The notes beneath the pieces were generated by a model. The model was given only the letters and a program-made list of their open reading frames with translations, made no database searches and was not told the origin of the DNA. From the IMG/VR virus record IMGVR_UViG_3300043496_000061, positions 1-46,180 of that record: DNA of 46,180 bases, one strand, 5' to 3'. This document shows positions 14,454 to 22,975 of this stretch, one piece after another; the stretch's first letter is position 1, and every line of letters begins with the position of its first letter. The position numbers were made by a program, and so were the translations under genes. This DNA comes from a virus.

Positions 14454-17400
14454 CGGTGCATCCTCCCCACCGCGTTGTTGAACTCGGACTCGGAACCGAT
14501 CTCGTCACGGGCGATCAGCCGGAAGTGCCCGGTACCGTCCTGCCAGTTCGTGATGGTGAGCAGACCGACCTGGCCACCCCCCAAAGCTCTTTCCTGCTCG
14601 GCAGTACGGACCGTCTCGGTCTTGCCGGAGCCGTTGTAGGCGAACATTCCGTGAGGCAGGGGACCGCCCTGGTCGCGGACCAGGACCCTGCCACCCATCT
14701 TCATGCCGTGGCCGAGCCCGTCGCCGCCGCGGCGGAAGGACGCCATCTGCGCTTTGGCTGCCGCGGACGCGCTGGTGTCCCCGAGCGCGATCGAGTGGAT
14801 GTGATCGTTCCACGGACCCTGGGAAGGGGTGCGGTGCCAGGCGGCGAATCCGGCCTTGCGCAGAGCCGCGACCGCAGCGCCCCAGCCGCGCGGACCGTTG
14901 GTGTCCATCGCGCCGCCGCCGGCATGCGTGCTACCTGATGCCGCGACGCGAGTGGAGTAGGAGCCCTGGGTGATATGGAACACCGCGCCGAGGATCCGTT
15001 CCGCGTTGTTCAGCATCCGGATCGTGCGGTCGTTCAGCTTCTGGCCACGGTAGCTGCGCACCGAGCCGGGAGGTCCGCCGATCCCGTTGCTGTTGAGTTG
15101 CTTCGCCAGTTCCGCCAGGTAAGGCTTCGACAGTAGTACTGCGTGCGAGGCGACCTCATTGGCGAGCTTGTGCGATGACGGGAGCGACGTCTTCACGCTC
15201 AGTCCCGGCCGGCCGCCGGCCGCGTATCCGTCGGCGGGAATGATCGTCGCGGTTCCGTCATTGACGGACCTCATGGCACGGTCGCCGTACTTCGCGGACG
15301 ACTTGCCCTTGATGACCCACTCCGAGTTCGACAGCATCGCCGGGATCGAATCAGACGTCGGCGTGCCCGGGCCGAGGATTTTGCCGCCAGTCGCCGCCGC
15401 CACACGTGATGCCCCGGGAGCGGTGAGGTTCACACCCTTGCTGGAGTACTTCATCTGGACATTGATCGTCTGGTCTTTGATCCCGGCGAGGTCTTCGTTC
15501 ACGCTCTTCTTGAACGTCTCGAACTCGGCCGCGGCGGTCTTCAGCTTCGGTCCGATGCCGGGAACCCAGCCGAACGCCTTCGCGGCGCCGTTGACCAAGG
15601 CACCGACGAAGCCGAGGAACTTCTGGACGACGAACGTCAGCGCGGTCTGCGAAGCGGACTTGACCCCTGTCCACACTTCCGCGATCTTCGTCCCGGCAGT
15701 CTTCACCCAGCCGATGACCGACTGGACGGCTGTGACGAACTTCCCGATCGCGGTGATGACGAGGGCGATCTGGTCGCCGACCCACTTCATCTGCTTGCCG
15801 GCCAGCCAGCCAAGGATCGGGCCGAGCTTCTCGGCGATCCATTTGACGACGATACCGACGACCTCGATGAACTTGCGGATCTGCGGCTCGTTCTCCTGGA
15901 ACGCTGTCTTGACCCGATCGATCGCGAGCTTCGCGCCCTCCATGCCCTTCGTGACCAGATCCCTCACGACGGGCGCCAGTGTCGTCACCAGGAAGGAAAC
16001 GAAAGCGCTGACCGCGGGGAGGATCTTGGTGTAGAAGAAGGTCGCAAACTCCTGCAGGATCGGCAGCACATCGGACTTGAAGTAGCCGAACGCGTCCCGG
16101 AGCACGGGTCCGAGCCGCTCGGCCAGGCTGCCGATGAACTGCCCAACCGCAGGGAGGACGGTGCCGAGGAGGTAGCCGCCGAAAGACTTGAGGATCGGGA
16201 CGACGTCGGTCTTGAAGAACCCGAACGCGGCGGACGCGCCGTCGCGGACCTTGAACAGGAAGTCGACGAACTTGGAGTCCTCTTCGACGTGGAAGGCTTC
16301 GCGGAACCCCTTCGTGAAATCGCCGGTCTTGAAGAAGCCGAACAACTCGCTGATCGCCGGGATCGCCTTGTCCGAGATGAACGTCGCGAACTTGTTGACC
16401 CCCGGCAGTAGCACACCGCCGATCTCCTCGCCCAGGTTGCCGGCGACAACCTTCAGCCGCTCCATCGGATCCGCAGCGGCAGCGGCAGCGCCGCCGACCT
16501 GGCCCTCGATCTCCTTCAGGATGATCTTCTGCGCACCCAGCACATCACCGGATTCGGTGAGCGTCTTGATCTGCTTCTTCTGCTGCTCGGTGAACGTGAC
16601 CCCGGCCTTGGCGAGTGCGGTGGTCCCCTTGATCGGGTCGTTCAAAGCCTTGCCGAGCTGCTTGCTGGCGCCGTCCATTCCGCCGAACTGGATCGACAGG
16701 TCAGCCGCAGCCTGGGTGGCACGGTTGAAGATGTCGTTGTTCTTGCCGGACTCGTTGCGGATGTTCTTGAACGTGAGCAGCATGTTCGCCGCGGTCTGGA
16801 CCTGCTCGTCGTCGATCGCGGTCTTGTTGCTGATCGACGTCGCGAGCGCACTGACCTGACCCGCGGTGATCTTCGCCGCGCCCCCGGTGGCGCGGATGGC
16901 GTTCGCGGTGATGCGGGAGATCTTCTCCGACTCGGCGGCGTCCTTGATGAACCCGCCGAACACCTTGGCGCTCTGGATCGCGGCGAAACCGGCAGCGAAA
17001 ATGCCGGCCGAGCGCGACACGATCCCACCGAAGGCACCATTGAGGCCGACGCCGAACCGGGTTGCGACCTGGCGGCCTTCCTTCTCGCCGCCGATCTTCG
17101 ACAATGAACCCTTGAATGCGCCGGTGAACCTGCCACCGGAGCTCTTGCCCGCCTGCTCCGCCGCACCGGCAAGCTGCTTCTGCGACTTCCCCAGCGCTTC
17201 CGTGGCGTGCTTCGTCGTGTCGGCCGCTGATGCTGACTTGCGCTGCGCCGCGGCCAGTGACTCTTCGGCCCTGACCAGCTGTGAGGTTGTCGCTTTTCCG
17301 CTGGCGCGGGTCTCGTTCAGCTTCGCCTCGGCGACACGGACCTTGCCGGCCGCATCGGCTTCAGCCGAGCGCGCCTTCGCGAGCGCCGCACCGAGGTTGC

Positions 17401-17545
17401 GGACGTTCGCCTGCGCCGCCTTCACTGCCGCGTCGCCCAGCGCCTTGCCGTATGCCTTGCCGGCCTGGTCGCCCTGCTTCTTGATGTCACCGAACCCGGT
17501 GAAGCGCGGGCCGACCTCGATGAACGCGTCGTACAGGCGGCCCAT
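14450..17545 (-). CDS. Tape measure protein with C-terminal M15-like peptidase domain, 1031 aa
   Basis: The longest gene sets tail length and spans the tail tube. The N-terminal 170 residues are coiled coil. A phage-tail 'TP901-core' region follows (about 200-400, KVFGGFIKDAAESEKISRIT), then Phe/Val-rich helical repeats with membrane-active character (about 410-640). Near the C-terminus, STHAGGGAMD (His874, Asp881) and GPWNDHIHSI (His917) match the zinc-ligand pattern of M15 D-Ala-D-Ala carboxypeptidase/VanY-like domains, implying local peptidoglycan cutting during DNA entry. ATG 17545 overlaps the upstream stop (TGATG). Residue positions are counted by eye. Confidence 0.9.
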   Translation of the reverse strand: MGRLYDAFIEVGPRFTGFGDIKKQGDQAGKAYGKALGDAAVKAAQANVRNLGAALAKARSAEADAAGKVRVAEAKLNETRASGKATTSQLVRAEESLAAAQRKSASAADTTKHATEALGKSQKQLAGAAEQAGKSSGGRFTGAFKGSLSKIGGEKEGRQVATRFGVGLNGAFGGIVSRSAGIFAAGFAAIQSAKVFGGFIKDAAESEKISRITANAIRATGGAAKITAGQVSALATSISNKTAIDDEQVQTAANMLLTFKNIRNESGKNNDIFNRATQAAADLSIQFGGMDGASKQLGKALNDPIKGTTALAKAGVTFTEQQKKQIKTLTESGDVLGAQKIILKEIEGQVGGAAAAAADPMERLKVVAGNLGEEIGGVLLPGVNKFATFISDKAIPAISELFGFFKTGDFTKGFREAFHVEEDSKFVDFLFKVRDGASAAFGFFKTDVVPILKSFGGYLLGTVLPAVGQFIGSLAERLGPVLRDAFGYFKSDVLPILQEFATFFYTKILPAVSAFVSFLVTTLAPVVRDLVTKGMEGAKLAIDRVKTAFQENEPQIRKFIEVVGIVVKWIAEKLGPILGWLAGKQMKWVGDQIALVITAIGKFVTAVQSVIGWVKTAGTKIAEVWTGVKSASQTALTFVVQKFLGFVGALVNGAAKAFGWVPGIGPKLKTAAAEFETFKKSVNEDLAGIKDQTINVQMKYSSKGVNLTAPGASRVAAATGGKILGPGTPTSDSIPAMLSNSEWVIKGKSSAKYGDRAMRSVNDGTATIIPADGYAAGGRPGLSVKTSLPSSHKLANEVASHAVLLSKPYLAELAKQLNSNGIGGPPGSVRSYRGQKLNDRTIRMLNNAERILGAVFHITQGSYSTRVAASGSTHAGGGAMDTNGPRGWGAAVAALRKAGFAAWHRTPSQGPWNDHIHSIALGDTSASAAAKAQMASFRRGGDGLGHGMKMGGRVLVRDQGGPLPHGMFAYNGSGKTETVRTAEQERALGGGQVGLLTITNWQDGTGHFRLIARDEIGSESEFNNAVGRMHR

Positions 17546-17844
17546 CAGCGCTTCACCGACTTCGCGGCAAGACGCAGCGTCGGATGCGGCGGGGTGTCCT
17601 CGGTACCGAACTCGTAGTACGGCCCGGAGTCGGAGATGTCCAGGTCGTAACCGACGCGCCGGACCCGCACCCCGTCATCACGCATGGCGGTCTCCTTGAC
17701 GATCGAGTCCGCTGTGCGGCCGGTGACCTTCTTGGTGCGCGAGCGGGCGGCTGCCACGATCGCGTCCGCCCGCCGATCCATCGCGTGCTGGACATCGGGG
17801 GAGTTCATCAGCTGCTGGTAGTCGCGATCCGACATCCGCTTCAT
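17545..17844 (-). CDS. HK97 gp10-like small protein, 99 aa
   Basis: The C-terminal pattern YYEFGTEDTPPHPTLRLAA is typical of the HK97-gp10 family, which acts at the head-tail interface. It has an SD GGGAGGT before ATG 17844. Members of this family usually lie upstream of the tail terminator; here it sits between the tail chaperones and the tape measure, so its exact role may differ. Confidence 0.65.
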   Translation of the reverse strand: MKRMSDRDYQQLMNSPDVQHAMDRRADAIVAAARSRTKKVTGRTADSIVKETAMRDDGVRVRRVGYDLDISDSGPYYEFGTEDTPPHPTLRLAAKSVKR

Positions 17845-17859
17845 CGCGCGACCTCCCAG

Positions 17860-18207
17860 TCATGCCACATTGATATCGCCCCGCATGAGTGCAGCTCTGC
17901 GTTCCCGGGCCCGGTCCTCGGCGACAACCTCGAAGTCCAGCAGCGGCGCCTCGAGGACCCGCAGGAAGCTGTCCACGTCGCATTCGTGGACGCACCCCTG
18001 GCGCGGGTCGCAGCCCTCGGCGTGGGTCATCCGGTCCAGTAGATGGGTGTAGATGAGGTTGCACGCCAACCGCGGCGAGACTCTTCTCAGCCAGCCAGAA
18101 TCCGGCTCACCGGGACGAGATCCGAGACCTGCCCGGTAGACGAGGGACTCGAGCTCGGCGAAATGCTCGACAGCCCATCCGAGGAGTCGGAGGGCTGCTC
18201 GGTAGGG
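17860..18207 (-). CDS. Tail assembly chaperone, -1 frameshift extension (gpT-like)
   Basis: The frame -1 to the upstream chaperone is open from upstream of 18207 to the TGA at 17860-17862. It reads as a good protein (YRAALRLLGWAVEHFAELES, later ACNLIYTHLLDRM), while the zero frame becomes Ser-rich low complexity. This is the standard gpG/gpGT arrangement before the tape measure. The slip would occur near 18201-18207 (minus-strand CCCTACC). An independent start at 18069 would give only 69 residues and lose the well-formed part. The fusion would be about 220 residues. Confidence 0.7.
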   Translation of the reverse strand, partial: PYRAALRLLGWAVEHFAELESLVYRAGLGSRPGEPDSGWLRRVSPRLACNLIYTHLLDRMTHAEGCDPRQGCVHECDVDSFLRVLEAPLLDFEVVAEDRARERRAALMRGDINVA

Positions 18208-18521
18208 CGGCCGGCGTCGTTCTGGTAGATCGCCATCACGACGCCCATCAGGCCCTCGGTGGAGTCGCGCCTATCGACGGCGATCTTGTAGAGACGGTTG
18301 AACTCGTCATCTCCGAGCGAGATGCGGAGCGCCTCCCACAGCGCGCCCATGCCTTCGGTCTCGTCGACCTTCCCGGTCATCGAGGCCGCGAGCTGGAACA
18401 TCAGCACCGGCGGCAGAGCGGACACGATCTCGAACTTCTCGCCGAAGTACGTGAACGTGTCCTTCTCCGCGGCCGGGTCGAGCGCCTTGATCGCGGCGCC
18501 GAACGATCCCAGATTCGCCAC
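18087..18521 (-). CDS. Tail assembly chaperone (gpG-like), 144 aa
   Basis: This lies immediately after the major tail protein and before the tape measure, where siphoviruses encode the chaperone that coats the tape measure. The N-terminal ~105 residues are ordered (FTYFGEKFEIVSALPP, LWEALRISLGDDEF). The last ~35 (QPSDSSDGLSSISPSSSPSS) are low complexity, as expected downstream of a frameshift site. It starts with GTG at 18521. Confidence 0.8.
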   Translation of the reverse strand: MANLGSFGAAIKALDPAAEKDTFTYFGEKFEIVSALPPVLMFQLAASMTGKVDETEGMGALWEALRISLGDDEFNRLYKIAVDRRDSTEGLMGVVMAIYQNDAGRPTEQPSDSSDGLSSISPSSSPSSTGQVSDLVPVSRILAG

Positions 18522-18522
18522 G

Positions 18523-19110
18523 TCAGGCCGCCAGACCGCCGGAGACCCAGCGCTTGTACGGCGTCGTCAGCACGGCAGGGTCGGGGAGTTCGACCGAGAA
18601 CGACACGGGCAGCACGGCCTTAGCGGCGACCGTCGAACGGGGCGTCTCGAACCCGCCGGAGTTGAACACCTGCGGCCAGATGATGACCTCGGTGTCGTCG
18701 TAGGAGTGGAAGCCCATCATGACGCGGACCTCCTGCCCCACGAGCGGCGGGACGTAGGTGTGCAGCAGGGTCGTGGTCGCACCGGTCGGGGTGACGGTGC
18801 CGCCGTTGCAGGCGAGCTTCCAGTTGCTCGAGGACACCTCAGCCATGGCGAACGACACGGTGCCGGTCTTGCCAGTGGTGACGACGCTGATCGGGTACAT
18901 CGACTCGGCGACAGTGATGTTCTCGGTGTCGGTCGACTCGTTGTAGGTGAGACCCTCGTCGGTCGAGCCGACCATCAGCCAGGAAGTCCAGGTGCCGACG
19001 ACCTTCGACGCGGCGGCGGTGAACGTGGGGATCGCGGTGGCCAGCGGCGCGTAGTAGATCTTGCCGGGGCCGGTCTTGATCGCGAGCGGGTTGACGGTTC
19101 CAACGGGCAT
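18523..19110 (-). CDS. Major tail (tube) protein, 195 aa
   Basis: The beta-rich protein begins PVGTVNPLAIKTGPGKIYYA and contains the G-x-x-S-T-D-E-G-x-T-Y segment common in actinophage tail tube subunits. Size, abundance-type composition and position between the tail terminator and chaperones support the call. The subunit stacks as rings to form the tube through which DNA passes. ATG 19110. Confidence 0.85.
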   Translation of the reverse strand: MPVGTVNPLAIKTGPGKIYYAPLATAIPTFTAAASKVVGTWTSWLMVGSTDEGLTYNESTDTENITVAESMYPISVVTTGKTGTVSFAMAEVSSSNWKLACNGGTVTPTGATTTLLHTYVPPLVGQEVRVMMGFHSYDDTEVIIWPQVFNSGGFETPRSTVAAKAVLPVSFSVELPDPAVLTTPYKRWVSGGLAA

Positions 19111-19113
19111 GGG

Positions 19114-19293
19114 TCAGCTCTCCTTGCTGGTGTTCGGCGCGGCGGCGGTCTTCTTCGTGGCCGGTCCTGCCACGTAGTCCTGCCAGCCGTTCGCTTCCAC
19201 TGCCTCGCGGGTGATGGAGTCACCGACCCGGTAGGCGTAGACGGTGCCGCCGTTGAACGGAATGTCTTGGGTGACCACGAGCTGCTCGCTCAC
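19114..19293 (-). CDS. Small tail-module protein, 59 aa
   Basis: The GTG at 19293 is preceded by a strong AGGAGGT SD. The product begins SEQLVVTQDIPFNGGTVYAY and ends with a Lys/Ala/Pro tail; a degron- or peptide-clip-like role cannot be inferred. It lies between tail terminator and tail tube genes, where short unassigned genes are frequent. Bases 19294-19333 are a spacer. Confidence 0.7.
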   Translation of the reverse strand: MSEQLVVTQDIPFNGGTVYAYRVGDSITREAVEANGWQDYVAGPATKKTAAAPNTSKES

Positions 19294-19333
19294 GGCATTA
19301 CCTCCTGGGGGATCGGAACGGTGTGGACCTGGG

Positions 19334-19714
19334 CTAGCTCTGCACGATCTGCAGCTGGGTGATGAAGCGGGGCCGACCCGTCTCGGGGTCGTGCGCGGCG
19401 AACGGACGCACCGTCGGGTAGGCGGCGGTGACCGACGCTGACTGGAGGGTCAGTTCGTAGATGGCTGCACAGACGGTGCGCGCCAGCGTCAGCGCCTGCG
19501 TCTCGGTGCCGCCCCAGCAGTCGACCTGGAACTCGGCAGCCTCTTCGAACGGCTGCGTGTTCTCGGCCGGCAGCGCTGTGACCTGGATCCTCGGGGCCGG
19601 GCCGTCGAGTTTGGTCGACGACACCCGCATCCCCGAGATCGCCGCCACGTCTGTGTGCGTGGACAGGAATGTGATCAGCGTGGCCTGCGGGTCCGGTGGG
19701 AGTGCGTACAGCAC
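19334..19714 (-). CDS. Tail terminator-like protein, 126 aa
   Basis: The pattern of an N-terminal helix, a strand with PRIQVTALPAE, EFQVDCWGG and a TLARTVCAAIYEL helix is characteristic of the lambda gpU/HK97 gp10-proximal tail terminator fold. It caps the tail tube and joins it to the head. The GTG start has a GGAGGCTGAC SD. It directly follows the head-closure-like gene. Confidence 0.75.
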   Translation of the reverse strand: MLYALPPDPQATLITFLSTHTDVAAISGMRVSSTKLDGPAPRIQVTALPAENTQPFEEAAEFQVDCWGGTETQALTLARTVCAAIYELTLQSASVTAAYPTVRPFAAHDPETGRPRFITQLQIVQS

Positions 19715-19715
19715 G

Positions 19716-20051
19716 TCAGCCTCCAGACACGCGGATCAGCCGAGCCTCACGATGGTGCTCGGCGCCGCGGATGCGCCACGGCTGCACCTCGCCGTCCACC
19801 TCGTAGTCGACGGCGTTGAACCGCCACCGATCCTTCGCGGTCATGTCCGCGCCGGCCGGCAGGAACAACCGCCAGCGGGTGGAGGTGCGGTCCTGCTGCA
19901 CCACGTCCTCGTCACCGGACTCGGGCTGCATTTCACACGCGAGGTCGAGTTTGTTGAGGGTGCCTTCGGTCCAGTCGATTGCCGCCGGGTTCCCGTACTC
20001 GCCTGCACCAGTGACGCCGCGCAGGCGGGTGCCGGTGTCGCGGAATCGCAT
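19716..20051 (-). CDS. Head closure / stopper-like protein, 111 aa
   Basis: A small beta-rich protein (LFLPAGADMTAKDRWRF, VDYEVDGEVQPW) with the pattern of head-tail stopper (gp16/SPP1-type, head closure) proteins. Its order (connector, then this gene, then tail terminator) is canonical apart from the inserted accessory genes upstream. Confidence 0.65.
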   Translation of the reverse strand: MRFRDTGTRLRGVTGAGEYGNPAAIDWTEGTLNKLDLACEMQPESGDEDVVQQDRTSTRWRLFLPAGADMTAKDRWRFNAVDYEVDGEVQPWRIRGAEHHREARLIRVSGG

Positions 20052-20054
20052 GGC

Positions 20055-20456
20055 CTACGCGTTGCCGGCGGTGATGGTGAAGCTGGTCACCGCGACACTG
20101 CCGCCAGCGGTTAGGCTGGTGCTGTTCAGGTTGAGATCCGACGCCGAGGTGCTGACGTCGCCGTCGATCATGGCGGTGGAGGCGGCGGAGTTCCACAGCC
20201 GGAAGTGGCTCGCGGTACCGGTCGCGTCGGCGGAAGCGTCCGACGTGATCGAGTTCAGCGTGAGCACGCCGCCGGATGCGGACGGGGCGAAAGTCGCGTT
20301 GCACGTCAACTCCGCCAGCAGTGTCCCCGTGATGGAAGCGGCGACGTTCGCCGGACGGGTGCCGCTGTAGATGCGGAGCTTCGCGGTTGTGCCCACCGCT
20401 GTAGTGATCTGGTCGAGCTGAGCGTTCCGGATCGCGGTGCTGTATGAGAGAGCCAT
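20055..20456 (-). CDS. Beta-rich virion-like protein, 133 aa
   Basis: The product (ALSYSTAIRNAQLDQITTAV, TAKLRIYSGTRPANVAA, a Ser/Thr-rich remainder) resembles a widespread family of unnamed phage structural proteins. It lies in a block of virion-like accessory genes inserted between connector and stopper. It is likely part of the same decoration or fibre structure as the repeat protein upstream. Confidence 0.65.
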   Translation of the reverse strand: MALSYSTAIRNAQLDQITTAVGTTAKLRIYSGTRPANVAASITGTLLAELTCNATFAPSASGGVLTLNSITSDASADATGTASHFRLWNSAASTAMIDGDVSTSASDLNLNSTSLTAGGSVAVTSFTITAGNA

Positions 20457-20468
20457 TTCAACTCCTTG

Positions 20469-22313
20469 TCACGGGCGCTCAACAACGCCGACGAATGGGC
20501 GCGGCGTGGTGCCGCTGGTTGGACACGAGGTCGTGCCGGTGTTCGGCCTGATGACGGTGGAGCCGCCACCGGGGCGAGGGGTTGTGCCTGTGTTCGGCCT
20601 GAAGACGACGGCCCCGAGAGCCGAACCGGAGGCGTTCGCCGTTTGGTTGGCCTGGGTTCTGGTGACGGTCCCGGTGATGGGGATGAAGACGATGCCCTGA
20701 ATGGCGGCGGTATTCGACGCCTGGCTTCTAACGACCGTGCCGGTGTAGCGGAGGATGCCTGAGGCTGCTGCCGTCTGGTTGGTTTGCGTCGCAGCCACCG
20801 TGCCGGTGACAGGGTTGACCACGGTCCCGGAAGCGGTGGACGTCTGGTTCGCTTGAGCCCGCGCCGAGGTTCCGCTGTAACCCAGTTGGCCTGCGGCGGT
20901 GCTGGTCTGGTTCGCTTGCGCAGCCGCTGCGGTTCCGGAGAACGAGCCGGCCGAGGTGAAGGTGCCTGACGCCGAGGATGCCTGGGCCGCCTGGCTGGCC
21001 GCCGCCGTACCGCTGTATCCGAGTTGACCCATTGCGTTCGCGGTCTGCGTTGCCTGCGCCCTCGCGACAGTGCCCGAGTACCCGAGTTGCCCAGAGGTGG
21101 TCGAGGATTGGTTGGCCTGAGTCCTCGCCGCCGAGCCCGAGTAGCCCAGTTGCCCGGAAGCGGTTGAGGTGTTCGCCGCTTGTGTGACAGCGGCACCGCC
21201 GGAGAAGGAGCCGCCAGCGGTGAAGGTGCCTGAGGCTGTCGAGGTCTGATCGGCCTGCGTGCGTGCGGATGTTCCGCTGTAGCCGAGTTGGCCGCTGGCC
21301 GATGAGGTCTGGTTCGCCTGTGTCCTTGTGGACGTACCCGAGTAGCCGAGTTGACCCGAGGCGCTGGACGTCTGGTTCGCTTGAGCAGCCGCTGACGTGC
21401 CCGTGACGGGGTTGATGATGGTTCCCGCGGCCGAGGAGGTGTCAGCCGCTTCTGTCCTCGCAGAGGTGCCGCTGTAGCCCAGCTGGCCCGACGCGGACGA
21501 GGTGTCGCCTGCCTGTGTCGGGGTGGCGGTACCGGTGATGCCTCCACCGGCTGCCGCGGCGACCTCGAACACGACAGCCGAGTAGTTGCCGACCGTCTGC
21601 CCCAGGTCGGAGCAGGTGATGGTCAGGGACTCGGTCCCGTCCCACACCCGGTAGAAAGTGCCTGTCTGGAAGAAGCTTGCGGCGTTCGGGTTGAAGATCG
21701 CCGTAAATGTCTTCCCGGCACCGGCAGTCGGGACCGCGAAGCCGCCGGCATTGTCGGCGCCAGAGGTGAACGCCACGCAGACGAGGTTCCCGACCGCCGG
21801 CGTGCCGGACAGGGTGACCGTCCCGGACTCGGTGTTACCGGTCGCCTTGCTCGCACCGGCGAAGTTGGTCTGCACGATCGGGCTAGCGGTGTCGTGCCCG
21901 GTGATGTCGAAGCAGTTGATCGCGTAGAACCCGGTCTGGGTGCTGCTGTAGGAGTCGCAGGTGATCGTATGAGCCGCCGGTGAACCGGAGACCTGGGCAC
22001 GGTAGGCCACCGTCCCGACCCGGAACGAGTCGTCCCCGTTCCACTGGTATGACGTGGTGGCTCCGGCGGCGGCGATCTGGGTGTACGTCCACCCGCCACC
22101 AGTTGGGGTCTGATAGGCCGGCGCCGACGCGACGGCATCGTTACCCTGCCCCCACAACGCAATGAGCAAGGAGTCCGCCGTAGGTGTGGCCGAACTGCTG
22201 GCCCGGGTCGCTTGTGAGCTGCCGGTCCCGGTGTTCCCGGAATGGCGAGCGGTGACCGTGAACGCCACCCCGCCACCCCCAGTGGTTGCCGTCAGCAAGG
22301 TGAGTAGCGTCAT
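20469..22313 (-). CDS. Large repeat-containing virion surface protein (fibre/decoration candidate), 614 aa
   Basis: Residues 1-260 form a beta-rich domain (WTYTQIAAAGATTSYQW, FRVGTVAYRAQVSGSP) resembling jelly-roll/lectin-type folds. Residues 261-571 are 14 tandem units of 21-25 residues with core GTSARTQANQTSSASG and one of three linkers (QLGYS, xxxNPVT, TFTxxGSFS). The end is a Pro/Thr-rich tail with short RPNTGTT repeats. Ser/Thr/Ala/Gly dominate. It lies among head-tail connector genes, so it may decorate the capsid or neck; it may be a substrate for the glycosyltransferase at 22976. No peptidase or hydrolase motif is seen. The ATG 22313 follows the upstream stop directly. Confidence 0.75.
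   Translation of the reverse strand: MTLLTLLTATTGGGGVAFTVTARHSGNTGTGSSQATRASSSATPTADSLLIALWGQGNDAVASAPAYQTPTGGGWTYTQIAAAGATTSYQWNGDDSFRVGTVAYRAQVSGSPAAHTITCDSYSSTQTGFYAINCFDITGHDTASPIVQTNFAGASKATGNTESGTVTLSGTPAVGNLVCVAFTSGADNAGGFAVPTAGAGKTFTAIFNPNAASFFQTGTFYRVWDGTESLTITCSDLGQTVGNYSAVVFEVAAAAGGGITGTATPTQAGDTSSASGQLGYSGTSARTEAADTSSAAGTIINPVTGTSAAAQANQTSSASGQLGYSGTSTRTQANQTSSASGQLGYSGTSARTQADQTSTASGTFTAGGSFSGGAAVTQAANTSTASGQLGYSGSAARTQANQSSTTSGQLGYSGTVARAQATQTANAMGQLGYSGTAAASQAAQASSASGTFTSAGSFSGTAAAAQANQTSTAAGQLGYSGTSARAQANQTSTASGTVVNPVTGTVAATQTNQTAAASGILRYTGTVVRSQASNTAAIQGIVFIPITGTVTRTQANQTANASGSALGAVVFRPNTGTTPRPGGGSTVIRPNTGTTSCPTSGTTPRPFVGVVERP
20601..21533 (-). repeat. Tandem imperfect 63-75 bp coding repeats
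   Basis: Fourteen consecutive units encode the GT-x-A-x-x-QA-x-x-T-x-x-A-x-G core. Units of 21 codons are interspersed with 23- and 25-codon variants that differ only in the linker, with the longer linkers recurring at intervals (units 2, 5, 9, 11, 13). This suggests expansion by recombination of a multi-unit block. DNA identity between units is moderate. Confidence 0.85.
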
Positions 22314-22315
22314 AG

Positions 22316-22936
22316 CTACTCGATCGAGAAGACGCCGAGCACGCTCCAGCTGTACGAGCCGCCCGTGATGTTCTGGACGACCAGCCCCTCACCCTCCCGG
22401 AGGATGTAGTCCGACACCAGATCACCGTCGTTCGGCAGGATGTTGAAGAACGGCTGGACCCCCACCGCCGGAAAGGTCTCCTCGACCGACAACGGGATCT
22501 CGAAGTAGGTGAAGGTCTGCGTGCCGCCGGCAGTGTAGGAACGGGCTGCGGTGATCTGCGCCGGCACCGCGGCGTCCGCAGAGTCGTTTTTCTGGATCGT
22601 GATCGCCGTGTTGCCGGTCGTCCCCACCGCCGACGTCTTCGCGACCCGCCAGGTCTGCGCCGTGAGAGCGTTCACCGCCTGCGAGGGCTGGATGAACACC
22701 TTCCGCATCTTGACGATCTTCCCGGATCCAGTTGCGTTGAACACATGCAGGTATGGGACGTTCGCCGCAGCGGTCACGGCGCCAGACCAAGCCGAGTAGG
22801 TGGGGACCGTCCCGACCAGGTTTCCGGTCGGGTTCGCCAGCATTACGACCTGGTACTCCTTCGAGGAGACCGTGTGCGTCGCCACCGTCGCACCCGTGCC
22901 GGGCGTGACATTGATTGAATCGTTTGGTAGAGCCAT
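22316..22936 (-). CDS. Hypothetical virion protein, 206 aa
   Basis: The protein has an N-terminal INVTPGTGATVATHTV strand region and later VPYLHVFNATGSGKIVKMRK. This pattern occurs in unassigned proteins of phage head accessory loci. It is beta-rich with no enzyme motif. It lies directly upstream of the repeat protein and downstream of the glycosyltransferase, and probably belongs to the same structure. Bases 22937-22975 hold no feature. Confidence 0.6.
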   Translation of the reverse strand: MALPNDSINVTPGTGATVATHTVSSKEYQVVMLANPTGNLVGTVPTYSAWSGAVTAAANVPYLHVFNATGSGKIVKMRKVFIQPSQAVNALTAQTWRVAKTSAVGTTGNTAITIQKNDSADAAVPAQITAARSYTAGGTQTFTYFEIPLSVEETFPAVGVQPFFNILPNDGDLVSDYILREGEGLVVQNITGGSYSWSVLGVFSIE

Positions 22937-22975
22937 CGCGGGAACCCGTTCGCGCTAATCCCCAGGATGGATAGG

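Noticed and set aside
20601-21533. CRISPR array
   Set aside because: The repeats are coding, variable and in frame, without constant direct repeats and unique spacers.
20306-21547. A 413-codon open frame antiparallel/alternate to the repeat gene
   Set aside because: It is an out-of-frame shadow of the repeat array, Arg/Pro-rich with no domain; the 614-aa frame has a proper domain and repeats.
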